Of a stretch of 64,000 nt of DNA, positions 39,301 through 51,200 are shown piece by piece. The notes below the pieces were generated by a model that was not told the DNA's origin, did not search any database, and saw nothing but the letters and a program-made list of their open reading frames with translations. Position numbers and translations under genes: made by a program. The stretch's first letter is position 1. Each line of letters begins with the position of its first letter. This DNA is from Balanoglossus misakiensis (taxonomy: Eukaryota; Hemichordata), in the NCBI GenBank assembly GCA_040954595.2, contig CM082598.2, forward strand, positions 9,734,001 through 9,798,000, read 5' to 3'.

Positions 39301-42300
39301 GAATTTGACATATTCATGAAAAGAAATGGTATTCATCATACTAAAGTAGCTCCATATCATCCTGCATCTAATGGTGCTGCTGAAAGAGCAGTTAAACTTG
39401 TGAAAGAAAGTTTCACTAAGCAAGTTTTAGCTGGTGGATCATCTATGTCTTTGAAACTTAGAATAGCTATTTTTCTATTGAGGTATAGAACCACACCTCA
39501 TAGCACAACAGGTGTTGGTCCAGCTGAATTGATGTGTAAAAGACAGCTTCGTACCAGATTGAGTTTGGTAAAACCTTGTTTGGCTAAAAAGGTTGAAAAG
39601 AAACAGGAAGCACATAAAGAGCAATTCGATCGTTCTAGAAAACAAGAGCGATACTTTGAAATAGGTGATGTGGTTAGAGTGAAAAATCCTAGACCACAGT
39701 CCAAATATGACAAATGGTTATTGGGGTCGATCATTGAAGTCAAAGGTCCTCGAAATTACATTGTGAAAATAGGATCCATGACTAAACTAGTTCATGCTGA
39801 TCATATGTTGAAAACCATGGAAGAGTTTCAAACTGAGTTGCCTATGACCGAGTTCAATGATTCAGTTTTGACTAATCTTGATATCTGTGGAAGACCAGTA
39901 ACTGAAATGTTCAGTACAATTCCTGTTCAGAATTCTTGTAAACCACAACCAGTGGAAAATACTGATGTGAAAGTTGCTAGTGATTCTGGCCAAGCTACAC
40001 AAAGTCAGAATACACAAGTGAAACCTGGAAATATTGCAGAACCTGTAAGGAGATCAGACAGAGTCAGAAAACCTGTTGTGAAACTGAATTTGTAATTTCA
40101 GTGGTTTTGTTGTTAACAAAGATGTTTTGTTTACAAGTTGACATTTGTTGAAGTTTGTCAAGCCACCCAATTTCTTTTAAAGGGAAGGCAGTGTAATATA
40201 TGCATGTATTCATGATGACGTAGTGTGTGCATGCGTAATAATAAACTGTACTACAGGTCTCCTGAAGTTGAATGAACAACTGTCTGCTGTGTCCTCTTGT
40301 GCTCTCCTTGAATATATCCCAGATATATTACAGTGACTGTGATATATTACTCATATACCACAGTCATATATCACACAAAACTCACAGTCAAAGAAAATTC
40401 CTTTTTTAAAATGTTTTATGCAAAGTTTCAATATACTGGTATAATATAATAGCAATAAAACACCCCCAGCCATGGTATACTTAAGCAATAAAACACCCCC
40501 AGCCATGGTATACCACGAGATTTTGACCAGTTCACGACATATATGCACGAGCGATAGCGAGTACATATACGCACAAGCGATAGCGAGTGCGTATATGGAG
40601 TTGAACTGGTCAAAATCGAGTGGAAGGTGCTGTGTATTGCTTGGAGCGGGTGCCTTATAATTGCTGAAGGGGAATGTTGTGTATTTATTTTTACTAGGAA
40701 TGTTTTTGCAATGTTTCATACAGGATCATGGGTGGCATCAACGGGGGGGGGGGGGGGGGGGGGATATTTCCCCCTATGCCAGAATATTTGAGGGGGGGAT
40801 TCCACTCTGGCAAGGGGGGAGTGTAATATCTCCAACATGTGAATGACATCAGGGGCACTGGTACCCCCTTGGCAAAGTGCTACTGCTAGGGGGTCCCAAC
40901 ATGTCAACAGTATATGAAACTTGATAAGGAACAAATTCACAAGATCAGTGTACACAGTTATAGAAACATTACTGAAACAGTAACTTGTGGTATTGGACAG
41001 CATTTTGGTGTACAGTTTTGATCAATAATAACAGGTGCATGGGGTGTGTTTAAAATGTTGCTACTTTGGTCAGTTTCAGACATCAAATATAAAGTTTTCA
41101 GCAAATAAGACACATTTTCATAAAACTTATCAATATTTAAATGCTAGCTTCTGGCTTGTGTCCTAAATCATACTGAGTTGATATTTTTGTTGAATATGTT
41201 GACACATTTTTAAAAGTACATTATATGTCATTGAAATTTGACCAAAATACTGGCATACCATATCTGATTTTTTGTTTTGTTTAATAATTTATGATGATCT
41301 GCATTGCAGAGAACTTGCGTATCAGTGGAAGAAGTCTCCCCCAGTCTGACGATGCATCAGGTTACTCTCTTAAAGGTACATGAGCTGCAACTGGATAAAA
41401 CATTAAAGTTTTAAATAATCTCATATGCTTTTAATTATGTCTATTAAATGATATTTCATGATAATATATCAAGATCAACACTTATTTATGACAAAATGGC
41501 CAAAAATTAAAGAAAAACGAAAATTCCTGCAATTTAAAAAAAAGTGCAATATTGCAATGAAAAATGAAAATCTGATGTCTCAGTGGTGTACATTTACTTC
41601 CATGAGCTCAAGTGGATGAGATCATGTTTTGTTTATGAAGTTTCATAGCCGGAAATGCAACATTTTCATTGTTTCTTGCATTTTCCCACGATGGCGGCCA
41701 TAATCGCTTGCGGCAAAGCTTTATTATTTATCTGGTTAAAACTTGCATATGCACTCATATTTAGGGTTTATAATGCTTGTGTATAGTTCACTGCCTTTAT
41801 CTGCATGGACAGTTTACAGGTAGTACAGTTTGAAACAAAAATTATGAAAATTATCCCAAAAGTTGCAGCTTACGTACCTTTAATCTGAATGTCATGATTG
41901 GTGTTAGTTTCATTATCATGTAAAGAAACCCCATAATAGAGTGGTCTGTGTGTGTCTGTGTGAGACACATGCATTAAATGTCACTTAATTCCAAAACACT
42001 GTGTTGGGATCTAAAGGTTATTTTGTGCTTGTGTTATGATTGAGACATGCAACATCATTCTGATATACCACGTGTGTGGAGTGACCGTGGATATACTTAC
42101 CAATTCAAGCATAACAGATTTTTTTTAAAGTTACCGATTGTGGGACTTAATTTAAACCCATTCTTAGTACATCACTTAATATCACATCCACTTCCATTGA
42201 GTGTTTGATAGAGTTTTTAATAATGTAAACATTGTGAAAACAAAGTTTAAAGCTTTATATTTTATCACCACATTTTCTTTTTCTTAGTGTGTAAAACACC

Positions 42301-45203
42301 CCATGTCATCATAATTACAGGGTTTTCTACTATACCTACTACACACATATTGACTGACCATAAGGGTGACAGCATATGTTTGTTTCCCACAGGGACTGTG
42401 AGTCGCTCCAGAGGAAACAGACTGTGGTGGGGCGACTCACAGGCATGAGGGGACATAAACGTATGCTGTTACCCGAATGTATGGCCAATCAATATGTGTT
42501 TTATAACACACCTCATCCGACAGTAGCGCAAATCGTAATAATTTTAAGTTGGCCTTGCAAGGCCAATTGCAGAGACATTGCCATCTGAAAGTGAAGCAGT
42601 CATCATGCCGCGTTTGTTTGTTTATAAACATTACAATTCATCCATAAATCCCTGAAATTAGATAATTCTTAGAATGAACATAGCAGCCAACCGTAGCGAC
42701 GTAGACTAGGCATGACACCAACTGAAGATTCTAGTAGGTCGTGGCGACTGCAGTGGGGTTTGCTCTGGTATGGGAGGACAAGTTCTCATCAAGGGGGTCA
42801 CCCACCCGGTGCGTCAACCCCTTCCCTTTTAGATTTTATTGGAGTACACAAGAGTAGATGGTGCTCTCCAACTTAGCCTGGCAACAGTTTTCAGAACTGT
42901 TGACTGAGCAAAAGTTCAACAACTGTTAATCGGCAACTCTTCTTTGTATGGTATGTAACACAACAGTCCCAAATTGACACACCCCACATGTCTGCACATT
43001 GGTGAATCACAACGAAGAGAAGGGATGAGATGTGTTATAAATGTTTATTGGTTCATGTGTGTAATCCACGCTTCATGCTTTGACATGACATATTCATTAT
43101 TTCAATTCTGTGTGTCTCTGATGTTCCTACATGTATCTTTGTCAGTTCTCCCCATCTCTGAGGCCAAATAAAAAAATATCTGCTGTTCCAATTAACCCGA
43201 CCTACCCTAATTTTAGCCCGCCGGCCCTAAACTTTATAGAGCTTCAAAAACCAGAAGTAAAAATAACGATGTCTAATATACAAAATTTATGAAAATTGTG
43301 AGAATCACGCAAGAACTATGACATCATTCTTCTACACTACAGGGGCCGAGGATTTAAAAGAAAAATGCAAAATAAAAAAAATTTCCCTACCTACCTATCC
43401 TATTTTTGAAAACAATGTAATCGGAACAGCACATATTGTTTTATTTGGCCTAATGCTGTGTGAAATCTGTCTTTGAATATGATCTTTGCATCTAATAGAA
43501 ATGTCTGCTTTTCTTACTAAACCAGAAACGGCTGCATCAGTGAAACAATATGGCGAGACCCTGGTGAATGCTACAATCTCACTGTACAACACCATCACAA
43601 CACAACTATTACCAACACCAGCTAAGAGTCATTATACTTTCAATCTAAGAGATCTGAGCAAAGTCTTTCAAGGAATGCTTATGGCTGAAGCCAATAAGAT
43701 TGAAAGCATCCAACAAATGCTGAGACTCTGGTACCATGAGAATTCTCGTGTCTTCCATGACCGTCTCATCAATGATGAGGATCGTAATTGGTTCACTGGC
43801 ATCATGAAAGAGAAGATTGAGGGTGAATTCAAAGCCAACTTTGAAGATGTGGTTGTAAGGAAACCATTGTTGTACGGTGATTTCATGATTCCAAATTCAG
43901 AGAATAAACTGTACCAGGAAATTGAAGATCTGCCCAAGGTTAGTGAAACTGCCCTTATTTGTATTTGAGCATTGTATTAGAAGTAGAGTTTAGGTTTCAA
44001 CATGACTTAAGGATGTACTCGCAGAACATAAACTGATGAACAGTGCATGTGTCTCTTTTCCATAGGATTACATTGATAATTGCTAGAAAATAAACTTCTA
44101 CTATTGTCATTTTCACGAAATTTTACTCAAAGCTCAGTCAAGTAAATATAAAGTCATTTATAGTCAAATAAAATCATGTAGTCACCGCGCTCTATTTTGA
44201 GATAAATTTTCGTTAAAATTTTTTCCCCATAGACAAACCATTGGTGAAAAACAAGAGAGAGACCTTGTCGCTTTACAAAAGAAGTAAAAAATGAATGTTG
44301 TAATAGTGTTGATGTACTTGTAATTTCAGATGACCAGAATATTAGAGGAGTACTTAGATGACTACAACCAAGTGAATACAGCCCAGATGAAACTTGTATT
44401 ATTTGAAGATGCAACAAAACATGTATGTCGTATCAGTAGAATCATCCGGCAGCCATTGGGCAATGCTTTATTACTGGGTGTTGGTGGTAGTGGACGTCAG
44501 AGTTTGACCAGATTAGCAACTCACATGTAAGTGGTCTTTACAGCTAAGAATATTGTAAAACGTGTTATTTTTGCAAGCAATAAATTTTCGCTAAATACAC
44601 GAGAGAGCCAAAAAAAACGCGAAAATAAAAAGTCGCGTAAATATAGTCAAACACACTCACAACAAAATGTTTTCAGTTTGAAAGTGCAGGTAATTTATTA
44701 AAATGGTTGCGGTTTAATAATTTTGCTATACATTGTGCAATTTGTGGTTTGTGGTCAAGAATCTTGCTACAAATGTTACAAATGAGTGTACAACAGGATG
44801 TTTTTCGGAGATAATGATGCAGTTACTGGAATACGAGAACGCGAAAATTAATCCTTGCATAATGGTTGCCTCTTTTGATGTCGCAAAAATTTCCTGTCAT
44901 GAAAATAACCCGTTTTACAGTATCTAGATTGTGTGCATATTTACATGTTACTATCTGCTCTGTGTTATCAATGAAAAATATTTCAAGCACCCTTGCAGTA
45001 GTTTGTCACTCATAAGCAATAGTAAGCTCGGAGGTCAGAGGAACACCCTCTCCCTCTCACACAAACTCCTCATATGTTTCATTCCCTCTTGCTACAAAGT
45101 AATACTACAGCTGTATCATTCTCTAAATTCTACTTAATAAAGCAAAATGCGAGGGGCCTGAGTACCAACCTAGTACATTTGAATAATTAAAGAATGGGGC
45201 ATT

Positions 45204-45238
<35 letters not shown>

Positions 45239-48200
45239 TGCCTTGGACAAAAAAAAACTAGTAAAAGACAACATACTGGCACAAAACAACTAAATATCTA
45301 CAAATCATACGAAACTACACCTAGTAATATCAAATTTTTTTAAAATATTATAAAAATTCATAGTGGTTGAAGCCGAGGAATAATAGAATCTCACAATCCC
45401 AAGGGCCTGGGATCATATTTCACACGAGTTGGGGATTTTCCCGACGAGTATGAGAAATATGATCCCAGGTCCTCGGTGTGTGAGATTATATTTCTCACAC
45501 GGTCACAAATTAGCCAAATTCGTTAAAACATTGAATAAATGACTCTGGAACTGTCGTCTGGGGACGGTGTAGTCTCTGTCCCTTTAATAAGCATCGCGCC
45601 ATTTGATAACATTTATCGTGCGTTAGCCAAAGAATGCTTTGTCAACCAATCAGCGCTCGCGTCATATACAGCTTACGGTTCAGTGAGAGCGTGGGATCAA
45701 TTTGTTCTCACACTCTGTTCTCACACTCCCAGCGTGCCAGGAGTGTGAGAATGCACAATCACCCGTGATTCATTTGGTTAAATTTTCTAATGTGTCACCC
45801 ACCCCCTTCATTCTCCGCCACATATCATTTTTTTTGCTGGTTTGTCTAGTGTACCAGGGCAGAGTGCTTGCCACCCCAACCCCACTGATGATAATATTTA
45901 ACAAAGTAATACATAAAGGAGAATAATCGTTTAAACCATTTCGCATAACTGATAGTTTTGCGCTGCATCTTCTATATACTAGAAGTTTTATAAATGATGT
46001 AATGACGAAGATGACGCCAAATCTTCTGACTTTGAGTGGAGTGGCAAAAAGTAAAATTGGTCCTCCCAAACATTGAGATAATTTGCTTTTGAGTTCATAA
46101 AAATGCAACTTTGAGCTACATATGTTACAAAATTTTCTTATGTGGGAGGGGGACACCCCCTCCCACACCCACCCCCTCCATTCTTCGCCACATTGCATTT
46201 ATTCACTGGTTTGTCTACTGTACCAGGGAAGACTTCTTGCCACCCCACCCCCGATGCTTACTTTGACTGGAGTGGCAAAATTAAAATTTGTCCTGCCTAA
46301 CATTGAGTTAATTTGTTTTTGAGTTCATTAAAATGCAACTTTGAGCACCGTATTTTACAAAATTTTCTTATTTTCTCATGCCCACCACCGCCACTTTTCT
46401 TGTTTTACCAATTCTAGCAACTATTGATAAGAAAATACTGAAATTATGAAAAATTGTAGACAAACCTCAATATTTCGTACTTAGGCCAAACAAATAATAT
46501 GTGCTGTTCTGATTACCTGGTTTTCAAAAATAGGGTAGGTTGGTAGGGAAATTTTTTATTTGCAATCTCTCTGGCCGCCATAGTGTAGAAGAATGATGTC
46601 GTAGTTCTCGCGTGATTCGCAAAATTTTCATAAATTTTGTATATTAGACACCTTATACATGTATTTACTTCCGGTTTACGAAGCTCTAAAAGTTTATGGT
46701 CGGCAGTTAAAATTAGGGTAGGTCGGGTAATCGAAACAGCACATATTTTTTTTATTTTGTTCACCCGTGAATAAAAGTGTGATTAATCTTTGTTTTGCAG
46801 GGCTGAGTATGACTGCTTCCAGATTGAACTATCCAAAAACTATGGAGTTACTGAATGGAGAGATGATCTCAAGCAAATCATGTTGAAAGCTGGTCTAGAA
46901 AACAAACCAATTGTGTTCCTATTCAGTGATACACAGGTAGGTGATTGTGATACTAAAACTTGCCCATCAAACATGATCTTATAGAAATTGGTTTAACAAC
47001 TGTCTACACTGAACATGTTTTGGGGAATATTATAAGGTGGGTTTGAGTGGCTGTGGAGAGCAAGTGATTTTGTCTGCTGACAATAAAAACTTGATAACTC
47101 AAAATGTAAAGTTTACAGGATTTTACAGAGAGAGAGAGAAGGGGGGAGGGAGGGAGAGAGAGAGGGGGAGGGAGGGAGGGAGGGAGAGAGAGAGAGAGGG
47201 AGGGAGGAAGGGAGGGAGAGAGAGAGAGAGAAGAGACAGACAAACAGACAGATAGACACACACACAGAGACAGATTGAATTCTCCAGAGTTAATTTGCCA
47301 ACATCAATAACCTGATTGATGTTTTCCCACAGATCAAAAGTGAATCCTTCTTGGAAGATGTCAACAACATTCTGAATTCTGGGGATGTACCCAATATCTA
47401 CAGTTTTGATGAATTAGATCAGATATTCAATGCAATGAAACCAGTGGTAGTGGACCTAGGTCAACAACCAACCAAAGCCAATCTGTACTCCGCTTACACT
47501 AAGAGGGTGAAGAGTAACATACATACTGTGTTGTGTATGAGGTGAATTTTAAAGCCTTCAGAGCTGCCACTTTTTGCATTATTTTCATAATTTTATTTTC
47601 CGACTTAAATTGGTCCAGCTAAATCATGAAATACATGAACACCTTATTGATGCCCGATTGTGACTGCATGTTGCAATTTGAACACGCAATGTATTAAACA
47701 GGTGCTGCACCCATTTAATCAGCCTCCATACAAACAGTACGCAGCTATCGTGGTATGCGTCGCCAAGAGATGACAAAACTGATGCAAAAATTCAATGCGT
47801 ATTTTGCCTCCAATCCTTACACATACATTTATTTGGTTTAGTCCCATAGGAGAGATCTTTCGTGCCCGACTTCGTCAGTTTCCATCATTAGTCAATTGCT
47901 GTACCATAGATTGGTTCAGTGAATGGCCGGATGAAGCTTTGCAATCAGTGGCAAGGACATTTCTGTCTGAAATTCCAGATATTGAGCAAGGGGATGATGA
48001 AACTACAGAGAGAATCATTGGTGCATTGGTAAGTGTTGCAAACTATCAACTATCAATAAATTAAAGGCATCTCCAAGGTACATACGCCCATATATGGCTG
48101 GAATGGCATATTTGTGTGTTCTAAAGAACATATGGTGGTGCTCTTTTTTCCCGTGGCCACCCACTGAAAATCTGTGATTGGCTAAATCTCAATTTGCCAT

Positions 48201-51200
48201 GGTAGATTTACCTAAATTTGCATAGGTGACCGTGTACCTTTAAACACAGTCCCTCAAGAAAGACGGTCGGAAAAACTCTCGGGCCCCTATTGTTATGATG
48301 CTCATTATGGTTTACTGAAATGTTTATTGGATGTTTATTCGGTTAATCCAATTAACACCCCGGATCGGAAGCATGTCCGAAGTCAGGAAGAGACGTTGAA
48401 GTCATTTGCATCAGATTAGGATATGCGGTGATGTCATCATAATTTATTTAGGACATGTGTGGAAAATATTTGTGTACTGTTGCTGTTATTGTTGTAGAAA
48501 TGTCGTTTAAGATATAGTCCCTCCACCAACATGTCGATTTGTGACTCTTATTCTAACCCTAACCTTGTCGATCAGAACGCGACCCAGGAATACGTACTGG
48601 AAAGTGACCCAGGTCTTTGAGTGAGTGATCGAAGACAGTGCATTTGTAGGGCTTCCTTTCTGGTCGACGGCGATCACTGTGCAGCTCAAAAAGCAACATG
48701 GAATTTTCATACAATTTTCTCAGTAACATTAACAACTTTGGCAAAATTATAGTAAACAACGCATGGTGTTTATACGATACAACTTCAGTAGAAGATTGAC
48801 AATGGCTATCGAATTTGAAAAACGCATTTTTGAACGGTACAAACGCGACACACTTGAAGCATAATGAACACACCCGATCACACTGCCATCTTGGAAAGCG
48901 CTTGCTGGCTCGAAAATGGTTTTGCATTTTTCATAAAGTTGAACATTTATATGTCACCAGTCATGTCCTGATAGCTCAAGAATTTAGTACTAAAGATCAC
49001 CAAAACCAATACAAGACTTATCATGATCAAGAGAATGAAAAATCGCCCATTTCATTTTGAAGCCACCTTATTTAATCATCGTAGATAGTAGAGCGACTGT
49101 CGCTTGCTTCCAAGGAAAAAGCGCCACTCTAAGACCATAATGAGCATCCTACAGCTATTCCTCTCGTTCACACGTCCGAACAATAGGCGATTCCCAACCG
49201 TCTTTCTTGAGGGACTGTGATTTAAAGTTGCCACAATGCAAAGTGTAATTCAAAATAACAACCACATTCTTTGTAGTGATGTACTTCTATAACAGTTACA
49301 CTGACTGTGCACCGATGATGACATTGCCAGCGACTGAGTCATATGAGACTCGTACCTGCAGCTGCAGACATGGCAACACCCACCCTTTAAAGGGACAAAG
49401 TCTCTCTCTCGCTCCCCTTTATCCATTAATTATGTTTGTTACAAGACACTGTTTATGTTAATTTACATGTGGATATATAGTGAATCAATGTTCAACTACA
49501 CACACCTTCCACTCTGCTTGTAGACATGAGAGTGAAAAAACTTGCCAAAATGAATAATCAGTCTCTACCGATCTCGGTCTCATTGGAAGTTGTGTGTGGT
49601 TGAATGTTCATTCACTACATATACACATGTACATATTAAACATAAACAGTGTCTTGTATCAAACATGATTAATGGAAAAGGGCAGCAAGAGAGAGACATT
49701 GTCACTTTAATATTTACAACGGAAAGATACATTTCAGGCATAAGTGAGAGTTTGAATTTCCGACAATTTGTTAAAGCCCCAGTATTTCTCGTGTGTATCC
49801 ATTTTTCATCATCGAAAATTGCCTGTTTTTCCCTTACATTCATCATGGAATACTACATAATGAAGATATAACTTTTATAAGAAAGGTTTGGGCAACTGTA
49901 GCTACATGCAAGCTGTAAATATTGCCCGTAACACTTGAAATCAGGGTGGGTTTGTTTACAATGGAAATGTTGTACATGTCGATCAGCAAACGTGCCACTT
50001 TGACATTTGATGTCAAACCATTTTCGGATTTGATCTGGTTCCATTGACTGATTTCGTCCCATATAGTTATCTTCCCAGAATTTCGCCAAATTAGTGCGCG
50101 TTTCTTCGCTGAGTCGCTAGATTTGGGGCGACCAAACCTCTTCCGCGTTTTGAGTGCGCATGCGCAGTAGTGTTATTACATTGCATTTGTCAACAGAGCC
50201 TGACTTTCTGTCTGGACAGAAAGTCATTCTTCATTCTTTATATTGTAAATTGTATGTGTTTATGAACAGAGCTGGGCATGATAACTGTTCGATTCAGTAT
50301 CTATTTTCATGTACTTTTAGAAATTGAAGATACTGTTTCAAACAAAATTTATGCGAAAACGAGAAATACTGAGGCTTTAAGGGAACATATTTCACTGTGT
50401 CAGTTATTTAATCAAACAATTTTATAATCTACAATTGTAGTCATATTTTTGTTAGGAATTTCTTGTTGATTCCATATATCCTGTAAATCACATTGTGTGA
50501 TATCTGATATGTTTTTTTTTTGTTTATGAAAATTTGTACTTATGACATGTGACAAAATGTTTATCTTGTGACATGGTCTGTGTAATTCAGCTTTTTAGCT
50601 CTGCTGTCACTTGTGTCAGCCAAGCTGTAGCAGTAGGTTGATAAGTGTCCGTCTGTCGTCCGTCCGTCCATCCATCGTCCGTCAACTTTTGGTATTTCAA
50701 TCTTTTTCTTTAAAACAGCTTGGCATATTTAGCTGAAATTTGATTGGAATGTGTGTTATGGTGCCTTTAACTGATTTTGTTAATTTGGATTTGATGGGGT
50801 CATGAATATGCAAATTAGATCTAAAAATAGAAGTTTTGGTAAAAATCTTCTTCTCCATAACTACATGTACGATGGAGCTGAAATTTGGTAGGAATGTGTG
50901 TTATGGTGCCCCCACCTGATTTTGTTAATTTGGATATGATAGGGTCATAAATATGCAAATTAGATCTAAATATAGAATTTTTGGGCAAAAATCTTCTTCT
51001 CCCTAACTACATGTACGATGGAGCTGAAATTTGGTAGGAATGTGTGTTATGGTGCCCCTACCTGATTTTATTAATTGGAATTTTGATGGGGGCATGAATA
51101 TGCAAATTAGAACCTTGGTGCTTCCTTTTGATGTTGTTCTTTAGGATTCAATTCTTTCTTTCTTTAGCACAATGAATCAAGCTGAATTTGGATAAATACT

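Larger units (their letters stand above)
38541..40332 (+). mobile_element. Ty3/gypsy LTR retroelement, 3' half
   Basis: Starts abruptly within pol after the RT core ([16 protein letters not shown]), continues through a deleted RNase H, integrase, and a 141-bp 3' LTR followed by GTGAC. 5' end is missing. It sits in intron 7 in gene orientation. Confidence 0.85.

Noticed and set aside
42393-42500. Exon-like acceptor CCCACAG followed by a short open frame
   Set aside because: It lies within the palindrome of HP7, and exons 8 and 9 already join in phase without it.
47004-47261. Ser/Leu/Pro-rich (- strand) and Arg/Glu-rich (+ strand) ORFs
   Set aside because: Low-complexity GA-rich microsatellite in intron 11.
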